Positions 8,376 to 16,430 of a DNA stretch of 42,928 nt are shown piece after piece (position 1 is the stretch's first letter; every line of letters starts with the position of its first letter). The translations under genes were made by a program, and so were the position numbers. This stretch comes from ZC4RG35 sp964388105. GTDB lineage: Bacteria > Actinomycetota > Acidimicrobiia > Spongiisociales > ZC4RG35. The notes under the pieces were generated by a model, which searched no databases, had not been told where the DNA came from, and was given only the letters and a program-made list of their open reading frames with translations. Location of the stretch: NCBI GenBank assembly GCA_964388105.1, contig CAYLYQ010000016.1, forward strand, positions 1 through 42,928, given 5' to 3'.

Positions 8376-8963
8376 ATGATGAGGCGCAGTCAGGGCGGAT
8401 GGGTCGAGGTGATCTGCGGGCCGATGTTCTCCGGCAAGAGCGAGGAGCTGATTCGCCGGGTGACCCGCTCGAAGATCGCACGCATCCCCGTCCAGGTGTT
8501 CAAGCCCGCCATCGACGACCGGTATGCCGTCACCGAAGTGGTCTCCCATTCCGAGTTGAAGATCGAGGCGATCCCGGTGTCCGACTCGCTCCACCTCCTG
8601 CGTTCGATCCACGAGTCGACCCGGGTCATCGGGATCGACGAGGGCCAGTTCTTCGACGACGGCCTGGTCGACATCGTCGACAACCTCGCCGCCACCGGTC
8701 ATCAGGTGATCGTGGCGGGTCTCGACACGGACTACCTCCGCCGACCCTTCGAGCCCATCCCGTCTCTCTGTGACCGGGCCGAGTACGTCAACAAGATGCT
8801 TGCCGTGTGCCACCGGTGCGGCGGCCCGGCGCTCTACACCCAGCGAATCGTGCAGTCCAATGACCTCGTGGTCCTGGGCGCCCAGGACGCCTACGAGGCG
8901 CGCTGTCGGATGTGCTACGACCCCAACGAGCCGGAGCAGCCCAAGCTCGGCCTCGACGGGTGA
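8376..8963 (+). CDS. tdk: Thymidine kinase
   Basis: Phosphorylates salvaged thymidine with ATP. It is 195 residues, the size of type II thymidine kinases. Visible motifs are Walker A GPMFSGKS (15-22), the DEGQFF segment carrying the Walker B Asp and catalytic Glu, and a zinc ribbon CHRCGG...CRMCY near residues 148-185. A second ATG lies one codon later; either start is possible. It is not a usual member of the mre-rng-rplU neighbourhood. Confidence 0.94.
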   Translation: MMRRSQGGWVEVICGPMFSGKSEELIRRVTRSKIARIPVQVFKPAIDDRYAVTEVVSHSELKIEAIPVSDSLHLLRSIHESTRVIGIDEGQFFDDGLVDIVDNLAATGHQVIVAGLDTDYLRRPFEPIPSLCDRAEYVNKMLAVCHRCGGPALYTQRIVQSNDLVVLGAQDAYEARCRMCYDPNEPEQPKLGLDG

Positions 8964-9206
8964 CAGTCGATCACTTTCCGTTCTGGTAGAATCTCCCTGT
9001 CCCTCGGACGCCGCACATCCCCCGTTTCCCGGAGTGTCGCTGGTGACAGCCATATCCACGGTGGTCTCGTGCCATCAAGTTGAGGTCGGTTCCCACCCGG
9101 AACCGGCTTCTCGCCGTCCGTCGGACTTCGTCTTCGCCCGCAGGTCGCCCGCCAGGAAAGGGTCGACCTCGGCGCACATCGCAATCATCCAGAGGAGTGA
9201 AAGTCA
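8964..9206 (+). promoter_or_regulatory. Promoter and roughly 200-nt leader of the RNase E/G gene
   Basis: An extended -10 box TGG-TAGAAT lies at 8984-8992 and no gene fits in the remaining about 210 nt before rng. The leader contains a clean 7-bp hairpin at 9087-9105 (loop CACCC) and ends in a good Shine-Dalgarno GAGGAG about 9 nt before the ATG. The same TGGTAGAATC string recurs before rplU. By analogy with enterobacterial rne, whose long leader mediates autoregulation, this leader could be a self-cleavage target; that is inference. Confidence 0.5.
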
Positions 9207-10751
9207 ATGGCTCTGTTTCGCAAGAGGGCCCCTGAAGTTGTCCGCGTCTCAACAGACGGGAAGGTCGAAGAGCGCAAGACCGTCAACGTAAGAGGTAGCA
9301 AGGTCGAGCTGCGCCGGGTCCAGGAGGCTCCGGCGACCAAGCCCCGGCGTGAGAAGGAACGCCGCGGCCGCCAGCAGCGCTCGTCAACACCGAAACCGAA
9401 GAACGGGATCTCGACTTCCCGGGCTTCCGTCCGCCGTCCGGTCGACGAAGAGATCATCGTTCCCGTCGAGTCGGCCAGGAAGCAGATGCTGGTCAGCGTC
9501 AGCGGCAGTCAGACTCAGATCGTGATCCTCGAGGGGCCGGTCCTCGTCGAGCATTACGTGGCCCGTGAGGACGCCGGCACCGTAGCTGGGAACATCTACC
9601 TGGCCGTAGTCCGCAACGTCCTGCCCGGCATGGAGGCCGCCTTCCTCGATTTCGGAGCAGCCAAGAACGGCGTGCTCTACGCGTCGGATGTCAAGGTGCC
9701 GTCCGGGTCGAAGGGCAAGCGCATCGAGCAGGTGATCAAGGACGGAGACGAGGTCCTCGTCCAGGTGACAAAGGACGCCATGGGTGCCAAGGGCGCCCGC
9801 CTCACGGGCCTCCCGTCGCTTCCCGGCCGGTACCTGGTGCTGGTGCCGGACTCGGACAGCATCGGCATCAGCCGTCGACTGCCCGACGAGGACCGCAACC
9901 GGCTGCGCGACATCATCAACCAGGTGCGACCCGCTGGGTTTGGAGTGATCGTTCGCACTGCCGCTCTGCACGCCACCGCCGAGGAGCTGGCCGCCGACAT
10001 CTCCCGGCTGTTGAAGGACTGGGACATGATTCAGTCCGAGGCGCAACGCGGCGGGGGATCGAGGCTCATCCACCAGGAGCCGGAGCTCCTCATCAAGGTG
10101 ATCCGTGAGCATTTCACCGCCGACTTCCGCAAGCTCCTCATCGACGATCGTGACGCCTACGACCTCGTGGTCAGGTATCTGCAGTCCACAGCTCCCGACC
10201 TCGTCTCCAAAGTGGCCCACTACGAGGACGAGATCCCGCTGTTCGACCGGTATCACGTGGACGACCAGCTCAAGAAGGCTCTCGATCGCAAGGTCTACCT
10301 GCCCTCCGGCGGCCACCTGGTCATCGACCGCACCGAGGCCCTCACCGTCATCGACGTCAACACGGGCAAATTCGTCGGCTCGTCGAATCTCGAGGAGACC
10401 GTGCTGCAGAACAACCTGGAGGCTGCCGAGGAGATCGGCCGCCAGCTCAGGCTGCGCGACATCGGCGGGATCATCGTCATCGACTTCATCGACATGGAGT
10501 CGACGGAGAACCAGCAGAAGGTGCTCCGGCGGCTGAAGGAGACCCTGGCCAGGGACAAGACTCGAACCCAGGTCTTCGACGTGTCTCACCTGGGACTGGT
10601 CGAGATGACCCGGAAGAACGTCTCGGCGGGGCTCCTCGAGCACTTCTCCCACAAGTGTGAGCACTGTTCCGGACGGGGCATCATCGTCGACGAGTCGTTC
10701 CGGCCCAAGGCGGCGCCAGTCGACCAGGCTTCGGCTGAGGTCGAGGCTTAA
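9207..10751 (+). CDS. rng: Ribonuclease E/G family endoribonuclease
   Basis: Single-strand-specific endoribonuclease for mRNA decay and rRNA processing. It is 514 residues: a basic low-complexity N-terminal extension of about 80 residues, an S1-like domain from about residue 105 (VLEGPVLVEHYV...AAFLDFG), then the catalytic region with the Mg-binding aspartates in LTVIDVNTGKF and IVIDFIDM. A zinc-link CEHCSGRG lies near the C-terminus. It lacks the long C-terminal scaffold of E. coli RNase E, so the rne/rng label is a matter of naming. The strong Shine-Dalgarno fixes ATG 9207. It precedes rplU-rpmA as in many actinobacteria. Confidence 0.94.
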   Translation: MALFRKRAPEVVRVSTDGKVEERKTVNVRGSKVELRRVQEAPATKPRREKERRGRQQRSSTPKPKNGISTSRASVRRPVDEEIIVPVESARKQMLVSVSGSQTQIVILEGPVLVEHYVAREDAGTVAGNIYLAVVRNVLPGMEAAFLDFGAAKNGVLYASDVKVPSGSKGKRIEQVIKDGDEVLVQVTKDAMGAKGARLTGLPSLPGRYLVLVPDSDSIGISRRLPDEDRNRLRDIINQVRPAGFGVIVRTAALHATAEELAADISRLLKDWDMIQSEAQRGGGSRLIHQEPELLIKVIREHFTADFRKLLIDDRDAYDLVVRYLQSTAPDLVSKVAHYEDEIPLFDRYHVDDQLKKALDRKVYLPSGGHLVIDRTEALTVIDVNTGKFVGSSNLEETVLQNNLEAAEEIGRQLRLRDIGGIIVIDFIDMESTENQQKVLRRLKETLARDKTRTQVFDVSHLGLVEMTRKNVSAGLLEHFSHKCEHCSGRGIIVDESFRPKAAPVDQASAEVEA

Positions 10752-10778
10752 CGCCGAGTACCGAGAGCTCCGCTCTGT

Positions 10779-10787
10779 TGGTAGAAT
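10779..10787 (+). promoter_or_regulatory. Extended -10 promoter (TGG-TAGAAT) for rplU-rpmA
   Basis: The same extended -10 string as before rng. Predicted transcription would start near 10794, giving a leader of about 30 nt with a GAAGG Shine-Dalgarno before ATG 10824. No convincing -35 was seen. Confidence 0.5.
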
Positions 10788-10823
10788 CCCAGGTCGTTCT
10801 TCCCTTTCAACGAAGGTTCAACC

Positions 10824-11192
10824 ATGTACGCCATCATCCGCACCGGCGGCAAGCAGGCCAAGGTCAAGGCCGGCGACGTGCTCGACATCGAGCGCGTCAA
10901 GGGCTCTGACGAGAGTCTGGAGTTCGCCCCACTGCTCGTCGTCGACGACGAGGGCAACGCGGTGTCCGACCGCTCGGTGCTTGCCAAGGCCACCGTGACC
11001 GCCAAGATCCTCGGTGAGTCCGCGGGGGACAAGGTCGACATCTTCAAGTACAAGAACAAGACGGGCTACCGGCGCCACCAGGGCCACCGGCAGAAGTACA
11101 CCCGCATCGAGATCACCGGCATCAAGCTGCCCGGCGGCAAGGCCAAGGCCCAGGCCAAGAAGGCCGAGCCCGCAGCTTCTGAAGAGGAGTAG
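10824..11192 (+). CDS. rplU: 50S ribosomal protein L21
   Basis: Binds 23S rRNA in the large subunit. It is 122 residues. The N-terminus MYAIIRTGGKQAKV and the C-terminal signature KYKNKTGYRRHQGHRQKYTRI-like region are diagnostic. An Ala/Lys/Glu-rich tail of about 17 residues extends past the usual end, as in many actinobacterial L21 proteins. rpmA follows after 3 nt. Confidence 0.97.
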   Translation: MYAIIRTGGKQAKVKAGDVLDIERVKGSDESLEFAPLLVVDDEGNAVSDRSVLAKATVTAKILGESAGDKVDIFKYKNKTGYRRHQGHRQKYTRIEITGIKLPGGKAKAQAKKAEPAASEEE

Positions 11193-11195
11193 GAA

Positions 11196-11447
11196 ATGTC
11201 GAAGACCAAAGCAGGCGGTTCGTCCAAGAACGGCCGCGATTCCAAGGCCCAGCGGCTCGGCCCGAAGGTGTTCGACGGCCAGACCGTCAGCGCCGGCGCC
11301 ATCCTGGTCCGTCAGCGTGGCACCCGGATCCATCCGGGGGAGAACGTCGGCCGGGGCAGCGACGACACCCTCTTCGCCACCACTTCCGGCACCGTGAAGT
11401 ACGGCTCCCGGGCCAACCGGCGTCAGGTCTCCGTCCTCCCGGAGTAG
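11196..11447 (+). CDS. rpmA: 50S ribosomal protein L27
   Basis: Large-subunit protein whose N-terminus reaches the peptidyl-transferase centre. It is 83 residues. Diagnostic are the start MSKTKAGGSSKNGRDS, the segment RQRGTRIHPGENVGRG and the end VSVLPE. It starts at Ser-Lys directly after Met, so there is no Firmicutes-type cleavable extension. The Shine-Dalgarno GAGGAG overlaps the rplU stop. It is followed by a terminator hairpin. Confidence 0.97.
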   Translation: MSKTKAGGSSKNGRDSKAQRLGPKVFDGQTVSAGAILVRQRGTRIHPGENVGRGSDDTLFATTSGTVKYGSRANRRQVSVLPE

Positions 11448-11455
11448 CGCCGGAG

Positions 11456-11475
11456 CTCCCCACGCTCGTGGGGAG
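11456..11475 (+). terminator. Terminator hairpin after rpmA
   Basis: Perfect 8-bp stem CTCCCCAC/GTGGGGAG with a 4-nt loop, 8 nt after the rpmA stop, without a U-tract. It also lies about 30 nt beyond the 3' end of the minus-strand lipoprotein, so it could act for both. Confidence 0.7.
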
Positions 11476-11504
11476 ACCTCACACCACGAAGGCGGTCCCT
11501 CGGA

Positions 11505-12353
11505 TCACGGCCCTTGCAGGGTCAGCGGGTACTCGACGACGTGTCGTTGTGAGCCGCCCGGAGCCCACTCCCAGAGGATGACCGATCCGATCCCCGGGTG
11601 CGGGATCTCGTCGAGGTTCACGATGGTGGAGAAACTGCTGCGCAGCCCCGGTGTGGTGGACATGTCGCCCTCGTCGATGATGAGGCCGTCGGCATCAACC
11701 ACGGCGTAGGACAGGCTTCCGGATTCGAGCTCTGCGGAGCCCGCGATCTCGATCCGATGGCCGACCGTGCTCCCCCAAGGGGGTGTCTCGACGAGGATCG
11801 GTGGGGTCAACCCGGACCAGTCATCACGCGTCTGGGGGCCGTCGATGATCAAGCCCTCGCCGCCGAGGACTTCGAGCGGGCTTCCGTCGATGAGGAATCG
11901 GACCGCATCGACCCCGGCAAACCGGGTGGCGGTGTACACGACCTGGGTGACCCGCGCCATCATGCTCAGCGAGCCTCCCCCGGAATCGAACTCGCGACTC
12001 AGGTCGACGGAGGCGACGCCTTCGGCCACTTCCACCCCGAGCAGCCGGGTGCCCACCGGGATCGCCGAGGACAGGCCCATCCCGGCCTCTCCCGCGGTCA
12101 CGCCTTCGAGCAGGGCGCTCAGAGCGTCTTCCAGGTCGTTGGCCCCTGGGCGGGAGACCGCGGCGAGGAAGGGCCCGGGTGCGACCGGGTACCCCTCGAA
12201 CATGACATAGATCGCCCTCTCGCCGCCGGCTTCGGGCACGGTGGTTGCGGTCGTCGTCGGCGTCGTGGTGGTCGTGGTGGTCGTCGTTTCCGGCACCACT
12301 CCCGACTGGCACGCGGCCAGGATCAAAACTGCGGCGATGGTGACTTGCTTCAT
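11505..12353 (-). CDS. GerMN-Gmad2 domain lipoprotein
   Basis: Exported lipoprotein of 282 residues. The signal peptide MKQVTIAAVLILAAC ends in a lipobox Cys at residue 15. A short Thr-rich linker follows, then a GerMN domain (segments YVMFEGYPVAPGPFLAAV, GLSSAIPVGTRLLGVEV, VDLSREF, VRFLIDGSPLEV) and a C-terminal Gmad2 Ig-like domain (PPILVETPPWGSTV...VILWEWAPGG). These domains are known from spore-germination proteins but also occur in non-sporulating actinobacteria; no enzymatic role is established. ATG 12353 overlaps the stop of the upstream deacetylase (ATGA), so the two are coupled. The longer open frame upstream of 12353 is a shadow. Confidence 0.85.
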   Translation of the reverse strand: MKQVTIAAVLILAACQSGVVPETTTTTTTTTPTTTATTVPEAGGERAIYVMFEGYPVAPGPFLAAVSRPGANDLEDALSALLEGVTAGEAGMGLSSAIPVGTRLLGVEVAEGVASVDLSREFDSGGGSLSMMARVTQVVYTATRFAGVDAVRFLIDGSPLEVLGGEGLIIDGPQTRDDWSGLTPPILVETPPWGSTVGHRIEIAGSAELESGSLSYAVVDADGLIIDEGDMSTTPGLRSSFSTIVNLDEIPHPGIGSVILWEWAPGGSQRHVVEYPLTLQGP

Positions 12354-13240
12354 GGGAGCAACTCCTTGACGGTGGCATACCGATAGCCCGCCTGATCGAT
12401 GGCGGCGATGATGTCCTCCAGAGCGGCGTAGTCGGTGGAGGCGGCGCCGACGTGCAGCAGGATGATCGCACCGGACTGCAGGCCGCTCTCGCAGCGGGCG
12501 ACCACCTCGGAAGGCGGGATTCCCTTCCAACCCAGGCTGTCCACCGTCCACATCACCGAGTAGCGGTAACCCGCCGACCCCACATCGATCAGCACCTGGT
12601 TGTTGTAGGAGCCATAAGGCGGTCGGAAGAGCGGTTTGGTGGTCGTCCCTGTGATCCCCTGGATGATCTGCTCCGTTCGGGCCAGCTGTTCGAGTCGTGC
12701 TTCGGTGCCCAGCGTCTCCATGTGAGGGTGGTCGTAGGTGTGGTTGATCAGGGCATGGCCCTCGTCGGTCATTCGTCGCAGCAGGTCGGGATTCGATTCG
12801 GCCCACTTGCCGGTCATCCCGAACGAGGCCTTGATCCCATGGGTCGCCAGCGTGTCCAGGATCTGGGCGGCGAAGCCCCGGTCCGAGCCCGCGTCAAAGG
12901 TGAGAGCTACCACTCGCTCGTCCGTCTTCACTCGCGTCACGATCGCCGCCGGCTCTGTCGATGGCGGCCTGGTTGTGGTCGGCGGCCGGGTCGTGGCCGG
13001 CGCTGAAGAAGTGGTCGTGGTGGGAAGCGTGGTCGTGGTCGTGGTCGAAGTCGTTGTGGACGTCGTCGTGGTGGGGGTGGTCGAGGTCGTCGTTGTCGTG
13101 GTCGTTGTCGTGGTCGTGGTGGTGCTCGTCGTGGTGGGGGCCGTTGAAGTCGAGGTGGAGCCCGGCCCGGCGTCGCCGCAGCTCGCCATCGTCACGATGA
13201 GGAGGATCAGGAGTCTGGCTGCCCCGCGGTCGTGGCTCAC
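12350..13240 (-). CDS. Polysaccharide deacetylase (CE4/NodB) lipoprotein
   Basis: Secreted metal-dependent deacetylase, probably acting on peptidoglycan or surface glycan. It is 296 residues from GTG 13240. A signal peptide with candidate lipobox Cys21 is followed by a Thr-rich stalk to about residue 95 and then the NodB domain: TFDAGSD with the likely catalytic base Asp116, the metal-ligand motif HTYDHPH, RPPYG, and LLHVG near the end. The second Asp of the classic TFDDG motif is Ala, as in a sizeable TFDAG subgroup, so metal binding may differ. It overlaps the downstream GerMN gene by 4 nt. Confidence 0.88.
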   Translation of the reverse strand: MSHDRGAARLLILLIVTMASCGDAGPGSTSTSTAPTTTSTTTTTTTTTTTTTSTTPTTTTSTTTSTTTTTTLPTTTTSSAPATTRPPTTTRPPSTEPAAIVTRVKTDERVVALTFDAGSDRGFAAQILDTLATHGIKASFGMTGKWAESNPDLLRRMTDEGHALINHTYDHPHMETLGTEARLEQLARTEQIIQGITGTTTKPLFRPPYGSYNNQVLIDVGSAGYRYSVMWTVDSLGWKGIPPSEVVARCESGLQSGAIILLHVGAASTDYAALEDIIAAIDQAGYRYATVKELLP

Positions 13241-13454
13241 CGCAGCCGCCCGACCTGCGACCCACGGCGCGATGTCTCCCCGACAGCCGTCGATTCACGC
13301 CACAGCGTCGTGTCCTCCATGCGTCCATCGTGGGTCAGGGGAGGTGTGTTGGACAGGGTCGAATGTCACGGATCGTGTCGACCCCGATGAGCCTTCGCCG
13401 CCGGCGTCCTGCCCGAATAGCACCATCCGGCAGCCGACTCCCGGCGATCCTCGC

Positions 13455-13460
13455 TAGGGT
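13455..13460 (+). promoter_or_regulatory. -10 box before GH5-like gene (TAGGGT-N6-GTG)
   Basis: TAGGGT ends 6 nt before GTG 13467, which would place the transcript 5' end on the start codon. The rest of the 226-nt divergent spacer (13241-13466) shows no gene; it must also hold the minus-strand deacetylase promoter, which I could not pick out. Confidence 0.5.
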
Positions 13461-13466
13461 CGCCGA

Positions 13467-15140
13467 GTGACCGGGCGTCTCGCCACATCTCTGGCAGTCA
13501 TGCTGCTGGTCGCTGCGTGTTCGTCGTCGGCGTCGACCACCACGACGGTTCCGCCGACGACGTCGACGACCGTAGCTCCCATCACGACTTTGCCCGTGGC
13601 GGACCGGTGGTTCGTGGTCGAAGGTGACCGGTTCGTCGACACGCGGACCGGCAATGTGTTCGTCCCCATCGGCGTGAACCTTCTCCGAAAGACCGGTGGT
13701 GGGGGCGCCGACCGGCTGTTCCAGGCCGGCTACGACCCCGTCTGGGTCGACGAGCAGCTGGCGGCTCTCGATGACCTCGGGTTCAACACCGTCCGCTTCT
13801 TCCTCGATATGTGCATGGGATGCACCTCGACTGGGGCGGGGATTCGCCCCGATTACCTGGATGGGCTCGCCGACCTCCTCACCCGGATCGAGGCGCACGG
13901 GTTCGCCGCCCTGCCCACTTCCAATGACGTGCCCGATCCCGGCTTCAGTGACCGCCTGCCCTGCTGTGAGCCATTCGGGGGCTACCGCAACTCGCTCTAC
14001 CTGAGCCCGCAGGGCCACCGGATCGCAGTCGAGTACTGGACTGCCCTGATCGAAGGCCTGCGCGAGAGAGGGGCTCCCACCCACCACGTCCTCGGCTGGC
14101 AGCTCGCCAACGAGCAGTTCGTCCTCCGTGACGTCCCTCCGATCAGCCTGGCGACCGGCTCGGTCACTACGGCGGACGGGAACACCTACGACCTGTCAGA
14201 CGACTCGGCCGTCGAGACGATGGTCGTCAGCAACCTGCGGTCCTACGTCACGACGGTGGGCGACGCCATCAGGGCGCTCGATGAGGGGGCGCTGATCACC
14301 ATGGGCTTCTTCTCGGCCGCGGAGCCGGACGCAGGACGCGTTGCGGCGGACAACCGTTGGGTTGTGCCGAGGCAGATCCTCGCCGAGTCGACCCTCGATT
14401 TCGTCGACCTTCATGCCTATCCGGGTCTTGGCGGCACCTGGCCGGGGATCGCCGCTGCGTTCGGTCTCGACGGGGCCGAACCGGCGTTCCCGTTGCTCCT
14501 CGGGGAGTTCGGTGCCTTCGAAGATGCGTATCCGGACATCGACGAGGCTGCGGCGGCCATGGCGCGTTGGCAGGCGGGATCGTGTGTGTTCGGTTTCGAC
14601 GGCTGGCTGCTGTGGTTTTGGGGAGCTGATGTCGACGATGAGGTTGTGACCGGGGACGCCCACGACGCGGTAGTCGCCAGGGCGATCTCTCCACTCACGC
14701 GTCCTGATCCGTGCGATGTCGGGCCGTACGAGTCCAGCAACTTCGCCCTCGGCCGGCCTGCCTCGGCCTCGGCCGAGGAGAGCGCCGAGTATCGGGCTGC
14801 CAACGTGACCGACGGCAGCGACGCCACGTGGTGGTCCGCGGCCGCCGGTCCTCCACAGTGGGTCGAGATCGATCTGGAGGAGGACCGCACAGTCTCGGGC
14901 GTCGAGATCCTCATCGGGCATGTCTCGCCTGTCGGTCCACAGACCCACCGGATCTGGCTCCGCGGTCAGGGAGAAGGCGCACCAGGCACCCTCGTCGGCG
15001 AGGTGAGGGCCGATGCCGCGGCAGGAGACTGGTTGAGTATGGAGTTCGCTCCGGTCGAGGGAGTGCGGACGGTCAGGGTCGAGACGACCAGCGTGGACGG
15101 CTGGGTCATCCTCCACGAGATCCGCGTCCTCGGGGAGTGA
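13467..15140 (+). CDS. GH5-like glycoside hydrolase lipoprotein with C-terminal F5/8C (CBM32-like) domain
   Basis: Exported lipoprotein of 557 residues. The signal peptide ends LLVAAC (Cys18), followed by a Thr-rich linker. A TIM-barrel of the cellulase superfamily follows: PIGVNLLR, the strand-4 motif GWQLANEQF with acid/base Glu216, DLHAYPG, and the strand-7 motif LLLGEFGAF with nucleophile Glu347. From about residue 420 a discoidin-type domain is visible (SNFALGRPASASAEES... NVTDGSDATWWSA...PQWVEIDL). It probably degrades mannan- or glucan-like polysaccharide at the cell surface; the substrate cannot be told. The region 3' to it is core obgE, so it belongs to an inserted surface-polysaccharide cassette with the divergent deacetylase. 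Confidence 0.82.
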   Translation: MTGRLATSLAVMLLVAACSSSASTTTTVPPTTSTTVAPITTLPVADRWFVVEGDRFVDTRTGNVFVPIGVNLLRKTGGGGADRLFQAGYDPVWVDEQLAALDDLGFNTVRFFLDMCMGCTSTGAGIRPDYLDGLADLLTRIEAHGFAALPTSNDVPDPGFSDRLPCCEPFGGYRNSLYLSPQGHRIAVEYWTALIEGLRERGAPTHHVLGWQLANEQFVLRDVPPISLATGSVTTADGNTYDLSDDSAVETMVVSNLRSYVTTVGDAIRALDEGALITMGFFSAAEPDAGRVAADNRWVVPRQILAESTLDFVDLHAYPGLGGTWPGIAAAFGLDGAEPAFPLLLGEFGAFEDAYPDIDEAAAAMARWQAGSCVFGFDGWLLWFWGADVDDEVVTGDAHDAVVARAISPLTRPDPCDVGPYESSNFALGRPASASAEESAEYRAANVTDGSDATWWSAAAGPPQWVEIDLEEDRTVSGVEILIGHVSPVGPQTHRIWLRGQGEGAPGTLVGEVRADAAAGDWLSMEFAPVEGVRTVRVETTSVDGWVILHEIRVLGE

Positions 15141-15175
15141 CGACACCTGTGTCCGGGTGGCGGGAGCCGACGTGG

Positions 15176-15181
15176 TAGACA
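15176..15181 (+). promoter_or_regulatory. Extended -10 box before obgE (TGG-TAGACA-N6-ATG)
   Basis: TAGACA, preceded by TGG, ends 6 nt before the obgE ATG; no ribosome-binding site fits. A leaderless transcript is likely. Confidence 0.55.
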
Positions 15182-15187
15182 CCAACC

Positions 15188-16429
15188 ATGTTCATTGACC
15201 GCATTCGGGTGCACCTCCGCGGAGGGGACGGCGGCGCCGGCGTTGCCGCGTTCGTCCGCGCCCGGGGCAAGCCAAAGGGTCGACCCAACGGCGGGAACGG
15301 GGGCGACGGCGGCTCGGTGATTCTTCGCGCCGATCCTTCGGTCGCCACTCTTCTCCGCTACCAACGCAACACCCACCACCGAGCCTCGTCCGGCACCCAC
15401 GGCGAAGGCGACGTTCGACACGGGCGCAAAGGCGAGGATCTCGTCCTTTCCGTGCCTCTCGGAACGGTCGTCTACGACGACGAGGGCGTGATGATCGCCG
15501 ATCTCGTCCAGCCCGGACAGGAGGTGGTGGCGATGCCCGGCGGCCAGGGTGGCCTGGGCAACGCCGCTTTCGTCAGCTCCACGAACCGGGCGCCGGCGGT
15601 GGCGGAGCAGGGGGAGTACGGCCCGGAGGGCTGGTTCACCCTGGAGTTGAAGCTCCTCGCCGACGCCGCCCTCGTCGGCTTCCCCAATGCGGGCAAATCG
15701 ACTCTCATCTCTCGCGTCTCGGCGTCGAAAGCCAAGATCGGCGACTACCCCTTCACCACCCTGGAGCCCAACCTCGGTGTCGTCTCGATCGGGGGCCGGG
15801 AGTTCGTCATGGCCGACATCCCCGGTCTCATCGAAGGAGCCGCAGAGGGAAAGGGCCTCGGCCACGAGTTCCTGCGACACACCGAACGCGCCCGCGTGCT
15901 GGTGATGGTGCTCGACCCGACGCAGGAGGTGTCGCCGGCTGAGCAGCTTCGGGTGCTCTCCCGGGAGATCGAGCGGTACTCGCCGGAGCTGGCCGTTCGT
16001 CCGCGGGTGGTGCTGGTCAACAAGTCCGACGCAACGGACGTCGCCGGTGTGGCCACTGACCTCGGGGCGATTCCGGTTTCAGCGTTGACCGGAGACGGTC
16101 TCGAGATCGCGCTCCACGCCATCGCCGACAAGGTCGACGAGGCCGAACGCGCGGCACCGGAGCGCCTCGGCTTCGTACTTCACCGACCCCTCGGCCCCGG
16201 GTTCAAGGTGAGTCGCGAGGGGGAAGCGTGGCGTGTGTCCGGGAGAGTCGTCGAGCGAGCCGTGCGGTTCGCCGATCTCACCATTCTCGAGGCAGCGGAC
16301 CGCGCGTCGCGGCGACTGGCCGCCATGGGGGTCGAGGAGGCCCTGATCCGCGCCGGAGCGGCCCCCGGCGAAGAAGTCCGCATCGGCGAGCTCGCCTTCG
16401 AGTTCGTCCCCTTGGGCGAGGAGGAGTAG
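15188..16429 (+). CDS. obgE: Obg GTPase
   Basis: GTPase of the 50S assembly and stress-response pathway. It is 413 residues in three domains: the glycine-rich Obg fold (1-158; GGDGGAGVAAF, NGGNGGDGG), the G domain (G1 GFPNAGKST 164-172, G3 DIPGLIEGA, G4 NKSD, G5 SALTG), and a C-terminal OCT domain from about residue 325. It normally follows rpmA directly; here 3.7 kb of surface-protein genes lies between. It converges on trkH with one nucleotide between the stops. Confidence 0.97.
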   Translation: MFIDRIRVHLRGGDGGAGVAAFVRARGKPKGRPNGGNGGDGGSVILRADPSVATLLRYQRNTHHRASSGTHGEGDVRHGRKGEDLVLSVPLGTVVYDDEGVMIADLVQPGQEVVAMPGGQGGLGNAAFVSSTNRAPAVAEQGEYGPEGWFTLELKLLADAALVGFPNAGKSTLISRVSASKAKIGDYPFTTLEPNLGVVSIGGREFVMADIPGLIEGAAEGKGLGHEFLRHTERARVLVMVLDPTQEVSPAEQLRVLSREIERYSPELAVRPRVVLVNKSDATDVAGVATDLGAIPVSALTGDGLEIALHAIADKVDEAERAAPERLGFVLHRPLGPGFKVSREGEAWRVSGRVVERAVRFADLTILEAADRASRRLAAMGVEEALIRAGAAPGEEVRIGELAFEFVPLGEEE

Positions 16430-16430
16430 G

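Noticed and set aside
12894..13328. Minus-strand frame rich in His-Asp repeats
   Set aside because: It is the +1 frame of the Thr-repeat stalk of the deacetylase; composition is a by-product of ACN codons.
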